Shown here piece after piece: positions 1-9,083 of a DNA stretch of 64,000 nucleotides. The notes under the pieces are model-generated. The model searched no databases, was not told the origin of the DNA, and saw only the letters and a program-made list of their open reading frames with translations. The DNA comes from Paenibacillus sp. DMB20 (GTDB lineage: Bacteria; Bacillota; Bacilli; Paenibacillales; Paenibacillaceae): NCBI RefSeq assembly GCF_000987955.1, contig NZ_LAZU01000034.1:42293-106292 (forward strand), given 5' to 3'. Made by a program: the position numbers and the translations under genes. Numbering within the stretch: the first letter of the stretch is position 1; the number at the start of each line of letters is the position of its first letter.

Positions 1-2
1 CG

Positions 3-131
3 GTCGTAGATAATCAAGGCCGCTTGGTCGGCATTTGCGCCATCGGCGATCTGGCCGTGCGCGATATTTACATTAATGAATCGGGTGAAGCCCTGAGCCG
101 GATTTCCAGGGGAGCAGGGACGCTTCAATAA
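3..131 (+). CDS. CBS-domain protein, C-terminal end only
   Basis: The window opens inside this gene; only the last 42 residues are present, ending at TAA 129-131. The visible stretch (VVDNQGRLVGICAIGDLAVR and following) has the hydrophobic-Asp-Gly-Leu-Val-Gly-Ile-hydrophobic-Asp pattern typical of the second half of a CBS domain. Such domains usually sense adenine nucleotides, but the full architecture cannot be seen. A strong terminator follows at once. The family call rests on this motif only. Confidence 0.6.
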   Translation, partial: VVDNQGRLVGICAIGDLAVRDIYINESGEALSRISRGAGTLQ

Positions 132-146
132 TATAGTGATAACGTT

Positions 147-197
147 AAAAACCCGCATGCTCTGCCATTGTTCTAAGGCAGGAAACATGCGGGTTTT
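147..197 (+). terminator. Rho-independent terminator after the CBS-domain gene
   Basis: The arms AAAACCCGCATG and CATGCGGGTTTT are perfect inverted repeats around a loop of about 25 bases, followed by TCTT. The A-rich left arm allows it to work in both directions. Confidence 0.8.
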
Positions 198-201
198 CTT
201 G

Positions 202-304
202 TTATACCGTTTTTTTCAGATAGTCAACCCATTCCTCGTACAGCTCTGATTCGGAGCAATGAAGAACTCCCTGAAAATCGGACGGATTTCGAATCAGTTA
301 ACAT
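202..304 (-). CDS. possible 33-residue small protein, frame broken by one base
   Basis: On the minus strand a good ribosome site (AAGAGGAG) lies 8 bases before ATG at 304. That frame soon becomes unconvincing. The neighbouring frame runs on with normal codon use and ends ...ESELYEEWVDYLKKTV before TAA at 202. Removing one A from TTAAC at 298-300 joins start and tail into 33 codons. The same single-base error type is common in this window. No family is recognised. It could also be a remnant or chance. Confidence 0.25.
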
Positions 305-424
305 GGTGGAATCTCCTCTTGACCTTACAACTCATTAGACACCGGAAAAAGGAAAAAGCCACAGGTGATAAAAGTTTTTTATGAGCTTTTCCGAGTTTCC
401 GGCGTTTCAGAACTTGGTCAAGCA

Positions 425-459
425 AAAACCGCCCGAAGCCAAAACGCTCGGGCGGTTTC
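425..459 (-). terminator. terminator of the yvfRSTU-like operon
   Basis: Read on the minus strand, ACCGCCCGAGCG and CGGGCGGT flank a short loop and are followed by TTTTTG. It sits directly after the stop of the response regulator. Confidence 0.8.
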
Positions 460-463
460 ACGT

Positions 464-1069
464 TTAAATCCATCCTTTTTCCTGAGCCAGGGAAATGGCC
501 TCAATCCGGTTCTTGGCCTCAAGCTTATTGAAGGCCTCGGACATGTAGTTGCGCACCGTTCCGTAGGACAGGTGCAGAACGGAGGCGATTTCGCTGGAGC
601 TCTTGCCCTCGGCCGCAAGGCGCAGGATCTCGCGCTCCCGCTCGGTCAGCGGGTTGGCCTCCCTCACGGTGCCGAACACAAGCTCCGGCGATACCTCACG
701 CCGGCCTTCCATGACCCGCCGGATCGCTTCGGCCAGCCGGTCGCTCGGCTCGTCCTTCAGCAGGTAGCCCTGAACGCCCGCTTGAACGGCCCGCTCGAAA
801 TACCCCGGGCGGGCAAAGGTCGTCAGGATGATCACCCGGCACGGGAGCTGCTGGGTTTGCAGAGCCTCCGCGACCTCAAGCCCGCTCATCACCGGCATTT
901 CGATGTCGAGCAGACAGACGTCAGGTTTCAGCCGTGCGATTTGATCCAACGCTTCCCTCCCGTCGCCGGCTTGACCCACGACCTGAATATCCTCTTCAAA
1001 ATCAAGCAGCAGGGCCAGCGCTCCCCGAAGCATTCGCTGGTCCTCCGCAATCAATACCGAGATGCTCAT
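464..1069 (-). CDS. yvfU: NarL/FixJ-type response regulator (YvfU/DesR-like)
   Basis: This is a 201-residue DNA-binding response regulator. Residues 1-120 form a receiver domain with the acidic pair E9-D10 and the phosphorylation site D55 (in LLDIEMP). Residues 138-195 are a LuxR-type helix-turn-helix (LTEREREILRLAAEGKSSSEI). The start overlaps the stop of the histidine kinase gene by 4 bases, so the two are probably translationally coupled. With the kinase and ABC genes upstream the order matches B. subtilis yvfRSTU. By analogy it should activate its own operon when the kinase senses membrane or compound stress. That role is inferred from context. Confidence 0.85.
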   Translation of the reverse strand: MSISVLIAEDQRMLRGALALLLDFEEDIQVVGQAGDGREALDQIARLKPDVCLLDIEMPVMSGLEVAEALQTQQLPCRVIILTTFARPGYFERAVQAGVQGYLLKDEPSDRLAEAIRRVMEGRREVSPELVFGTVREANPLTEREREILRLAAEGKSSSEIASVLHLSYGTVRNYMSEAFNKLEAKNRIEAISLAQEKGWI

Positions 1070-2215
1070 CCGGCTTCACACCCCTTATGGTTCGTAATCA
1101 CGATTGGGACGAACACCGTGAGTTGGGTGCCGTCCCGAGCTGTCATCTTCATCGTCCCGCCAACCAGAGCGAGGCGTTCGCCCATGCCTTTCAACCCGTT
1201 CTTCTCTTTCGCGGCTTGGCTATCGGTGCCGTTCGAAACCCCGATTCCGTCATCTTTGACCGACAGCCGCCACTCGCTTTCCGTTTGCTCGAAACCAATA
1301 TGGCACTTGGACGCCCTGCTGTGCTTCACCACATTGGTTACGGCTTCCCGAAGGCACAGGCTCAGAATGTTATGGGCGGTATCGGGGATACCCTCGAATC
1401 TCGGATTGCCTTCGTGAGTCAATTCAATGCCGGCACTTTCCAGGATGATCCGGGCTTCCCTCAACTCTTCCGCAAGCGTAGCGGTCCTCATATCCGACAC
1501 CAGCTCGCGTACCTGGCGAAGCGCCGCCCGGGACGTGTTCTGAATCTCGCGTGCTTCCGCCCTGGCCTGGTCCGCGTTGACGCCGACCAGCTTCTCCACG
1601 AGCTGGCTTTTCAGCGTAATCAGCGACAGCGTATGTCCGAGCGTATCGTGAAGGTCCCTTGCAATCCGCATCCGTTCCTCGCCCTTGATCAAATTGCGGA
1701 TTTGCTCGTTGGCATGGGCCAGCTCCCGTTCCAGCTTTTGCTGCCGGTTCATGGACCGGATCCCGAAAGGAGAAAGCATCATGATGACGAGGAAGGGGAG
1801 GGTGTACAGGAGGCCCGGATTCCACACCTCCTTCAGATGGTAAAGGAGCGGAACCGTTTCGACGAGGAAGAACAGCACCAGGGTCATCCTGAACTTCCGG
1901 TCGTCCGAGTACCAGCCGATAAAATTGGCCGTGAAAAAGCCCATGAATAAATAATTGAATCCATACCCCATGCCGAAAGCAAAGATAATGGCCATTTGGA
2001 GCAGGAGCCAGTAAAAAAAAGGAGCGTTTTCCCTCCGCAAAATAAAGCTGCCGGTAGGAAATAACGAAAAGGCCAAGCATTATAAATCCGGCATTAAGCT
2101 TCCAGCCTTCTTCAAAGGCTAGAAGCTGATAGATCGGCATGCTTAAATAGATGAGCCACATATAAGGGAAAAATCCCAAATGTCGCGGAAATACTTGAAG
2201 CTTTCGAAGTTTCAT
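1066..2215 (-). CDS. yvfT: DesK-type sensor histidine kinase, frameshifted in this sequence
   Basis: About 382 residues once repaired. The N-terminal half is hydrophobic with several membrane segments (YMWLIYLSMPIYQLLAF, FFYWLLLQMAIIFAFGMGYG, LVLFFLVETVPLLYHL). It is followed by a HisKA_3 dimerisation domain with the phospho-acceptor His in ARDLHDTLGH, then a HATPase with KDDGIG and GLKGMGERL. Translation starts at ATG 2215. The frame breaks in the run of eight A at 2013-2020 (plus strand); with seven, GKRSFF joins YWLLLQ in one frame. A start inside the gene would lose the first membrane segments. It is expected to phosphorylate the downstream YvfU-like regulator. Confidence 0.82.
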
Positions 2216-2221
2216 TCACCA

Positions 2222-2971
2222 TCATCCTAACGTGGCTTGCTGTTTTTTTCGGATATAGGTGGATATTACCATAAAGAGCGCCAAATATCCCGCCAAAAGG
2301 ATGACCGATATCAGTTCGGGCATGTTCCCCCGGATGATTTCCCAGCCTCCGCTTGCAAAATGGTAGGACGGCAGCCACTTCCCGATCGCTTGCAGAAAGG
2401 ACGGCAGAATTTCCATCGGCATCCACATGCCTCCCATGAGGGCAAGTACCAGGTATGCCCCGTTGCTGACGCCGCTTGCGGTTTCCACGCGTTTCATGGA
2501 GCCGACCAGCGTGCCGACCGCCATGAACGGCAGCGAGGCCAGCATAATCCAGAGGCCGCTGGCGATCCACTGCCATGCCGGCAGCTGCACGCCGTTAATG
2601 AGGTACCCGGCCGTAAAAATGACGATAATGGACAGCAGGTGCATGACGGACTGGCCGAACATTTTTCCGAAGAAATAAATGCTTTCCGGCAGCGGAGTCA
2701 CTCTCATGTAGACCGACCAGCCCAGCGTACGTTCCTGCACAAGCCGGATTCCGAGTGACATGATGGCGGAACCCATTACGCTGAACGTGGTCATGGATAT
2801 CAGGTAGTGTGCCTGCCATAACACGGCGTCGGGAGCTCCGGTATTGACGACGCGAGTGAAGATGAAATAGAACATGATCGGCATGGCCAGGGACCAGAAG
2901 ATAAAATAGGGATTCCGTATTATGCGAAGCAGTTCCATCTTACATTGCAGTACAGCAAGTTTTCCTTTCAT
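2222..2971 (-). CDS. yvfS: ABC-2 type exporter permease (YvfS-like)
   Basis: A 249-residue membrane protein with about six hydrophobic segments, of the ABC-2 permease class that pairs with a separate ATPase for drug, lipid or peptide export. Typical features are the N-terminal RNPYFIFWSLAMPIMFYFIF segment and the ERTLGW stretch before the second helix pair. It lies 2 bases after the ATPase gene and 6 bases before the kinase gene, so one transcript is likely. The substrate cannot be told from sequence. Related operons encode self-protection exporters under control of the linked two-component system. Confidence 0.82.
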   Translation of the reverse strand: MKGKLAVLQCKMELLRIIRNPYFIFWSLAMPIMFYFIFTRVVNTGAPDAVLWQAHYLISMTTFSVMGSAIMSLGIRLVQERTLGWSVYMRVTPLPESIYFFGKMFGQSVMHLLSIIVIFTAGYLINGVQLPAWQWIASGLWIMLASLPFMAVGTLVGSMKRVETASGVSNGAYLVLALMGGMWMPMEILPSFLQAIGKWLPSYHFASGGWEIIRGNMPELISVILLAGYLALFMVISTYIRKKQQATLG

Positions 2972-2973
2972 GG

Positions 2974-3897
2974 CTAGACGGCCTCCTCTTGTTTATGGGT
3001 CAGCTGCTCGAATGCTTCATCTAGGCTGCCATGTTCAATTCGCACGTCACGTACGGGCAATTCCTCACGGAAAATGAAGGAGAGCGCTTGATCGGTGTTC
3101 TCCGTAACGAGATGCAGACGCCCTTCCTGTTCGTACACGTCCGTGACGCCCGCAAGCGCATCAAGCCGCTCGCGGACCAGATTTTGGGCCGTTTCGGCAA
3201 CAAAGGATATGGAACGCCGCGTCAGCCTGGACTTGATTTCCTCCGGCGTGCCGTCAGCGACGACCCGGCCATCCTTGAAGAGCACGATCCTGTCCGCAAT
3301 ATCGTCCGCTTCTTGCAGATAGTGGGTCGTGAACAGAATGGTCTTGCCTTTGTCCGCAAGACTCCGGACGGTTTTCCAAAACAGACGCCGCGATGTGGTG
3401 TCCAGTCCTACAGTGGGCTCGTCGAAAAACAGCAGCTCGGGATTTCCGGCCAAGGCGAGCGCAAAGCTGAGCTTGCGCTTTTGTCCGCCTGACATTTTGG
3501 TGGCCCGTTTGCCCAGTTCCTCCTCCGTGAGCCCCGTCAATTTCATCAACTCCGTCATTTCCATCGGATGCGGATAATATCCCCGGATCAGTTGGATGAT
3601 CTCGCGTGCCTTCAGGCTGTCCATTACGCTGACCTCCTGCAGCATCGCGCCTATTTTTTCCTTCACCTGCCGGTCCTTCGGGCTTCGTCCGAATAGCTTG
3701 ACGTCTCCCTCTGTCGGGTCAATGAGCCCGAGTATCATGGACAAGGCCGTTGTCTTGCCGGCTCCGTTCGGGCCGAGAATGGCCGTTATGCTCCCTTTTT
3801 GAATCGCAAGCGAGATATGATCAACCGCTTTTTTCGCGCCGTATGTCTTGGTAACCTGCCCAAGCTCCACAACCGTTTCGCATACATGTTCCACCAA
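2974..3897 (-). CDS. yvfR: ABC exporter ATP-binding protein (YvfR-like)
   Basis: An ABC ATPase of about 307 residues that powers the adjacent permease. It has Walker A (LGPNGAGKTTAL), the signature motif (MSGGQKRKLSFAL), Walker B (LLFFDEPTVGLD) and the switch His (TTHYLQEADDIAD), then a C-terminal extension usual for ABC-2 exporters. The start is uncertain: GTG at 3906 directly abuts GGAGG, too close to use, while TTG at 3897 sits 8 bases after it and is preferred. It is the first gene of the four-gene minus operon. Paired TTGTCATC/GATGACAA elements lie upstream. Confidence 0.85.
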   Translation of the reverse strand: MVEHVCETVVELGQVTKTYGAKKAVDHISLAIQKGSITAILGPNGAGKTTALSMILGLIDPTEGDVKLFGRSPKDRQVKEKIGAMLQEVSVMDSLKAREIIQLIRGYYPHPMEMTELMKLTGLTEEELGKRATKMSGGQKRKLSFALALAGNPELLFFDEPTVGLDTTSRRLFWKTVRSLADKGKTILFTTHYLQEADDIADRIVLFKDGRVVADGTPEEIKSRLTRRSISFVAETAQNLVRERLDALAGVTDVYEQEGRLHLVTENTDQALSFIFREELPVRDVRIEHGSLDEAFEQLTHKQEEAV

Positions 3898-3963
3898 ACT
3901 TAGCACCTCCGCCGTTTCTTTGATTTCATCATACCGCGGGGAATATAAACGGATTAGTAAAGG

Positions 3964-3993
3964 TTGTCATCAAATTGAGATGACAATTGTCAT
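3964..3993. promoter_or_regulatory. nested inverted repeats upstream of yvfR, candidate regulator site
   Basis: TTGTCATC and GATGACAA (3964-3986, 7-base spacer) form an inverted repeat, and the second arm also belongs to the perfect palindrome ATGACAATTGTCAT (3980-3993). Three half-sites of one motif in the control region of an operon that encodes its own response regulator suggest a YvfU binding site. This is inferred only. Confidence 0.45.
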
Positions 3994-4179
3994 GCCTAGC
4001 ATGAAATGCCGGGAGGCGGCGCAAAATAGCAAAAGAACCTGGTCCCAAAACGCCGGACAAATCGGAAAAGAACGTTTATGCCAAGGCAAATGGTGTAAAT
4101 AACATATAGAAAACGAACCATTGTCCGGTGTATATCTCGGTATATCACCGGGCATTTTTCTAGGAGGCGAAAGCGAAGA

Positions 4180-4965
4180 ATGTATGAGGATCTGAAGGGA
4201 AAGTCCGTAGTGGTCACGGGTGCCTCCTCGGGGATCGGCAGGGCCATTGCCTTACGTTTTGGAAGGGAACAAGCCCAGGTTATCATCAATTACAATAGCA
4301 ATCCCGATCCCATTGACGTTATGGTCAGGGAGATAGAGTCCTATGGAGGCCGCGCGGTCGGGGTACAGGCCGACGTGTCCAAGGAGGAAGATGTAAAGTC
4401 GTTGATCCGCGCAGCCCACGATCATTTCGGCTCGCTGGACATCATGGTCAATAATGCGGGAATTGAGAATGAAGCGCCGTCCGAGCAGCTGTCATTGGAG
4501 GATTGGCGCAAAGTGCTCGACGTAAATCTTACCGGGGCGTTTCTTGGTTCCCGGGAAGCCATCGATTACATGCTTGAGCATGGAATCAAAGGCTCGGTCA
4601 TCAACATGTCAAGCGTGCATGAAGTGATCCCGTGGCCGCATTTTGTCCATTATGCCGCCAGCAAGGGCGGGATGAAGCTGATGACCGAGACGCTGGCGCT
4701 GGAATTCGCGCCGAAGGGCATCCGGGTGAACAATATCGGACCTGGTGCAATATATACCCCTATCAACCGGGAGAAGTTTGATGATCCCAAGACCCGTGAA
4801 AGCGTAGAGGCCATGATTCCCATGGGATACATCGGCAAACCGGAGGAGATTGCGGCGGTAGCGGCTTGGCTTGCTTCTACCGAATCCAGCTATGTCACGG
4901 GCATTACGCTTTTTGCGGACGGCGGGATGACGAAATACCCTTCCTTCCAGGGAGGACGGGGCTGA
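4180..4965 (+). CDS. gdh: glucose 1-dehydrogenase, SDR family
   Basis: A 261-residue classical short-chain dehydrogenase. Cofactor motif TGASSGIG spans residues 13-20, NNAG 91-94, and the catalytic Ser145, Tyr158 and Lys162 fall at the positions known in Bacillus glucose dehydrogenase. The C-terminus YPSFQGGRG is also characteristic of that enzyme. It oxidises glucose to gluconolactone with NAD(P). ATG 4180 has an AGGAGG site 12 bases upstream. In B. subtilis gdh is forespore-expressed; I could not identify a clear sigma-G promoter here. A glucosidase gene begins 30 bases downstream, which suggests a joint glucose-releasing and glucose-oxidising unit. Confidence 0.88.
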   Translation: MYEDLKGKSVVVTGASSGIGRAIALRFGREQAQVIINYNSNPDPIDVMVREIESYGGRAVGVQADVSKEEDVKSLIRAAHDHFGSLDIMVNNAGIENEAPSEQLSLEDWRKVLDVNLTGAFLGSREAIDYMLEHGIKGSVINMSSVHEVIPWPHFVHYAASKGGMKLMTETLALEFAPKGIRVNNIGPGAIYTPINREKFDDPKTRESVEAMIPMGYIGKPEEIAAVAAWLASTESSYVTGITLFADGGMTKYPSFQGGRG

Positions 4966-4995
4966 CAACACTTACGGCAGGAAAGGAGCAGACCG

Positions 4996-6704
4996 GTGAA
5001 AAAAGAGTGGTGGAAAGAAAGCGTAGTGTATCAGATTTACCCGATCAGCTTCAAGGACTCCGACGGCGACGGCGTCGGGGATCTGAGAGGGGTCATTTCC
5101 AAACTGGACTATTTGCAATACCTTGGCATCAACGTGATCTGGCTGTGTCCGATCTACAAGTCCCCGGGCCATGACAACGGTTATGATATCAGTGATTATT
5201 GCGCCATCGACAGCCGTTACGGCACGATGGAGGATTTCGACGAGCTGCTGGAGGAAGCGCACAAACGGGGCATAAAAAATCATGATGGACCTGGTGTTGA
5301 ATCATACGTCCGATGAGCATCCGTGGTTTGTGGAATCGCGTTCCTCCACGGATAACCCGAAGCGTGATTTTTATATATGGCGGAAAGGCAAGAACGGTCT
5401 GTACCCGAATAACTGGGAATCGTATTTCAGCGGCTCGGTCTGGGAATACGATCCCAAAACCGACGAATTTTACATGCATCTGTACGCCAAGCAGCAGCCC
5501 GATCTGAACTGGGAGAACGAGGCGATGGTGGAGGAGCTGTACAAAATGATCCGTTGGTGGCTAGCCAAAGGCGTCGACGGTTTCCGTTTCGACGCGATTG
5601 CGCATATCGTCAAGGCGATAGGGCTCCCGGATGCGGACAACCCGGACAACCTGCCGGTCGTCCAGGCTTACCAGCTGTTCTCCAATCTCGAGAAGGTGCA
5701 TACGCTTCTGAAAAAGCTAAACGAGGAAGTGCTGTTTGAATTCGATATCATGACCGTCGGCGAGACCTCGGGCCTGGGCCCGGAGCAGGCGCTTGATTAC
5801 GTCGGCGAGGACCGCAACGAACTGGATATGGTGTTCCAATTCGAGCATATGTACCTGGATGCCGCCTCCGGCGGTACGGGAAAGTGGGACATCCGTTCAT
5901 GGACGCTTCTGGAACTGAAAAAAATCATGAGCAGCTGGCAGACCATTCTGCACGGGAAAGGATGGAACGCCAATTATTTAAGCAATCATGACCAGCCGAG
6001 ACCCGTTTCGCGTTTCGGGGATGACGGCAAATACCGGGTGGAATCGGCCAAAATGTTGGGAACATTCATGCAGATGCTTCAGGGAACGCCGTACATTTTT
6101 CAAGGCGAGGAAATCGGAATGACCAATGTCTCGTTCGATTCCATTGAAGACTACCGCGACGTCGAAACGCTGAACTACTACGAGCAGTCGAGGCTCCGCG
6201 GGCAGCCCGAAGAGGCTACGATGAACGCCATCCGCAAAAAAAAGCCGGGACAACGCCCGCACCCCCATGCAGTGGGATGATTCGCCGAATGCCGGCTTTA
6301 CCGAAGGGGAGCCGTGGATCAAGGTAAACCCTAACTATAAGGACATTAATGTAAAGAAAGCGCTGGCCGATCCGAATTCGATCTTTCATTATTACCGCAA
6401 GCTCATTGCGATAAGAAAGGATTGCCAAGCGATCATTTACGGCGATTACAAGCTGCTTCTGCCGCTGCATACGGAAATTTATTCGTTTGTGCGTTCGGTC
6501 GAAAACGAGAAACTGCTGGTCATTTTGAATTTTTTTGACAAAACGCCGGAGTTCCATTGGCCCGAGGATCTGCAGACGGATACCAAAAAGCTGATGATTT
6601 CGAACTATGAACCCGTCCCGGGCGAGGATGTGTATCATCTGACCCTAAGGCCTTATGAAGCACGGGTATATTTGCTGGAGGGCGATTGCATTAAGCCTGA
6701 ATGA
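4996..6704 (+). CDS. malL: oligo-1,6-glucosidase (GH13), two frameshifts in this sequence
   Basis: About 568 residues after repair, the usual size of MalL/alpha-glucosidase. It starts MKKEWWKESVVYQIYPISF at GTG 4996, with AAAGGAG upstream. GH13 regions are in order: GVGDLRG, DLVLNH, the nucleophile Asp in GFRFDAIAHI, the acid/base Glu in TVGETSG, and LSNHDQPR. The frame breaks in the A run at 5274-5279 (six, five expected) and again at 6236-6243 (eight, seven expected). Both repairs restore conserved sequence: KIMMDLVLNH at the first, RKKSRDNARTPMQW at the second. It should cleave isomaltose-type oligosaccharides in the cytoplasm. Confidence 0.87.
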
Positions 6705-6779
6705 GGGGTACGGCCGTCACCGTGCAATTGTCATGAAATTCACACATATCGCCGAGAGGCTGTTTCACTCGGCTTCGAC

Positions 6780-6814
6780 AGCTCCGCTCCCAGGCAAAGG
6801 GGCGGGGCTTTTTT
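6780..6814 (+). terminator. terminator after the glucosidase gene
   Basis: AGCTCCGCTCC pairs with GGGGCGGGGCT (with G-U pairs) and is followed by six T. Confidence 0.7.
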
Positions 6815-7032
6815 GTCCATCCGTTCCCGGGTGAATAGCGAAGCCTTCAGGCATTCAAGACCCGGAGCACTATACTATTGGCCTCCATACGACAGGATTG
6901 TTATGCATCCCGTTCCACTTCTTTGCTTCTCAGCATCAAAGCATTTAAAAAAGAGTGAAAAAGCTGCTCATAGACCGGGATTTCACGATTTTATCCCCCT
7001 TGTTTCAGCCTCTTTTATCCCCCTGTCTTCTC

Positions 7033-7061
7033 TTGACCGGAGGGGTGCCTTCAATTATAGT
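7033..7061 (+). promoter_or_regulatory. sigma-A promoter of glcK
   Basis: TTGACC (7033-7038), a 17-base spacer and TATAGT (7056-7061) lie about 50 bases before the glcK start. Confidence 0.7.
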
Positions 7062-7110
7062 GGGTACAGTAGGAGCAATCTATTATAGAAGGAAAAAGGT
7101 GGCTTGTAAC

Positions 7111-8061
7111 ATGTCTGAGAACATCTACGTAGGTGTCGATTTAGGCGGAACCGCGATTAAAGTCGGAATATGCAATGAAGCAGGGGAGCTTCTGCAGACG
7201 TATGAGGGACCGACGGAAACGGCCAAGGGCGTGGACACGGTTATTAACAATATTGAGAAATACGTACGTCACATTGTCGAGCAATCCCCGTACGGTTGGG
7301 ATCAGCTTGCAGGGGTAGGAGCGGGCGTTGCAGGCTTTACGAACATCCGTGAAGGCATTATTATTCTTGCGCCTAACGTAGGGTTTAAAGACGTTCCCAT
7401 TCGCGCGCTGCTTGAAGAGCGTCTGGGCAAGCCTGTCAAAATAGATAACGATGCCAATGTGGCGGCTCTTGGGGAAGCCTGGAGCGGCGCCGGCCGCGGC
7501 GTCGACAACTGCGTATGCTACACGCTCGGTACGGGCGTCGGCGGCGGCATCATCATTAACGGCAAGATTTATCAGGGCTTCGGGGGCATGGCCGGCGAGC
7601 TGGGACACATCACGGTGGTCCCGGATCTGGAAGCGATTCAGTGCGGCTGCGGCAAAATGGGCTGTCTTGAGACCGTTTCCTCGGCAACGGGCATTATCCG
7701 CATGGCCAAAGACGCGGTAGAACGCGGCGACCGTACATCCCTCGCGCTTGCCGGCAATATTGCTGCGAAAGAAGTGTTCGATGCGGCCAAATCCGGCGAT
7801 GAGGTAGCCTTGCGCATCGTAAACCGGGCGGCATACTATCTGGGCAAATCCATGGCTTCCGTAGCGGCCGTGCTGAATCCGGAAACCTTCATCATCGGCG
7901 GCGGCGTATCCAAAGCCGGGGATATTCTGTTCAACGAGGTACGCGTCGTATTTAATAAATTGACGCCTGAACCGCTGCAGCGCGGCGTGCGCATTGTTCC
8001 GGCGGAGCTCGGCAACGATGCGGGAGTCGTAGGGGCAGCGGGTTTGCACCTTCGCTCATAA
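7111..8061 (+). CDS. glcK: ROK-family glucokinase
   Basis: A 316-residue sugar kinase that phosphorylates glucose with ATP in the cytoplasm. The ATP-binding motif DLGGTAIKVGI is at the N-terminus. The ROK zinc-binding cysteine motif CGCGKMGCLE sits mid-protein, after GELGH, and the catalytic DNDANVAALGE motif precedes it. ATG 7111 is chosen because AAAGGTGG precedes it and a sigma-A promoter lies just upstream; an in-frame extension to 6955 lacks a ribosome site. Together with the glucosidase and glucose dehydrogenase upstream it forms a small glucose-use region. Confidence 0.92.
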   Translation: MSENIYVGVDLGGTAIKVGICNEAGELLQTYEGPTETAKGVDTVINNIEKYVRHIVEQSPYGWDQLAGVGAGVAGFTNIREGIIILAPNVGFKDVPIRALLEERLGKPVKIDNDANVAALGEAWSGAGRGVDNCVCYTLGTGVGGGIIINGKIYQGFGGMAGELGHITVVPDLEAIQCGCGKMGCLETVSSATGIIRMAKDAVERGDRTSLALAGNIAAKEVFDAAKSGDEVALRIVNRAAYYLGKSMASVAAVLNPETFIIGGGVSKAGDILFNEVRVVFNKLTPEPLQRGVRIVPAELGNDAGVVGAAGLHLRS

Positions 8062-8159
8062 TTCGGGAAACGCGAAAAACGCCATCGTCCATTTAGAAGG
8101 ATGGCGGAGCCGTTTCTACTTGCGGCCAAGACTTAAACTAATCAAGGGAGGAGAAGCTG

Positions 8160-9065
8160 ATGCTGGAAGAAACCGACCGCGGTACCGCAACATCAATGGC
8201 CACCCTGATCATTATTACCGGCATGTCCGGTGCCGGAAAGACGCTGGCGGTGCAAAGCCTGGAGGACCTCGGGTTTTTCTGTGTCGACAATCTGCCGCCT
8301 GTGCTGATTCCGAAGTTTGCGGAATTAATAGAGCAGTCGAAAGGCAAGATCGGCAAGGTTGCTCTCGTCATCGACCTCCGTGGACGTGAATTTTTTACCG
8401 CCTTGTCGGAATCGCTCAGTTATATTAAGGATCACTTTACGATCCACTGCGAAATTTTGTTCCTGGACGCGACCGATTCGGTCCTTGTTCAGCGGTATAA
8501 GGAGAGCCGGCGTCGTCATCCCCTGGCTCCTGAAGGCATGCCGCTTGACGGCATCCGCCTGGAACGCAAAATGCTAGATGAACTGAAAAATTCGGCGACC
8601 CAGGTCATTGATACGAGCAACATGAAGCCGGCCAGACTGAAGGAGAAAATCATTTCCCGTTTCACCCATCTGGAAAGCCATATGCTGTCTGTCAATATTA
8701 CGTCATTCGGATTCAAATACGGCATTCCGATTGATGCGGACCTGGTGTTCGACGTCCGCTTTTTGCCTAATCCCCACTATGTGGAAAATCTTCGACCGAA
8801 TACAGGCCAGAACAGCGATGTGTATGAATACGTGATGAAGTGGCCGGAAACCCAGGCTTTTCTGACCAAGCTGCTGGATATGCTTCATTTCCTGATCCCG
8901 CAGTACCGGAAGGAAGGAAAGAGCCAGGTTATTATCGGTATCGGCTGCACTGGAGGCAAGCACCGTTCGGTTGCGATTGCGGAATATCTCGGCAAAATGC
9001 TGGGAGCCAGTGAAACGGAATCGGTATCGGTCAGCCACCGCGATTCTGATCGGGATCGGCACTAA
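8160..9065 (+). CDS. rapZ: RapZ/YvcJ nucleotide-binding protein
   Basis: A 301-residue P-loop protein of the RapZ (YvcJ) family. Walker A is GMSGAGKT at residues 21-28, and the C-terminal half has the conserved GIGCTGGKHRSVAIAEYL signature. In Gram-positives it binds GTP/ATP and affects competence; in enterobacteria RapZ controls the GlmZ sRNA. The start ATG has GGGAGGAG 7 bases upstream. The first 12 residues are weakly conserved, and Met13 is an alternative. It begins the rapZ-yvcK-whiA-HPr cluster and abuts yvcK. Confidence 0.9.
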   Translation: MLEETDRGTATSMATLIIITGMSGAGKTLAVQSLEDLGFFCVDNLPPVLIPKFAELIEQSKGKIGKVALVIDLRGREFFTALSESLSYIKDHFTIHCEILFLDATDSVLVQRYKESRRRHPLAPEGMPLDGIRLERKMLDELKNSATQVIDTSNMKPARLKEKIISRFTHLESHMLSVNITSFGFKYGIPIDADLVFDVRFLPNPHYVENLRPNTGQNSDVYEYVMKWPETQAFLTKLLDMLHFLIPQYRKEGKSQVIIGIGCTGGKHRSVAIAEYLGKMLGASETESVSVSHRDSDRDRH

Positions 9066-9083
9066 TTGAGGGAAGTGATAAAC

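Larger units (their letters stand above)
132..463. other. gap between CBS-domain gene and yvfU-like gene
   Basis: This 332-base gap holds the terminator of the CBS gene (147-197), the weak small ORF at 202-304 (minus), and the terminator of the minus-strand yvf operon (425-459). Nothing else is seen. Confidence 0.6.
6705..7110. other. gap between malL and glcK
   Basis: It holds the glucosidase terminator (6780-6814) and the glcK promoter (7033-7061). Between them, 6815-7030 shows no ORF or RNA structure that I recognise. Confidence 0.6.

Noticed and set aside
5274..6243. Genuine pseudogenisation of the glucosidase and other broken genes
   Set aside because: Breaks are always one base in a homopolymer and the sequence on both sides is fully conserved; decay would also give stops, larger deletions and substitutions.
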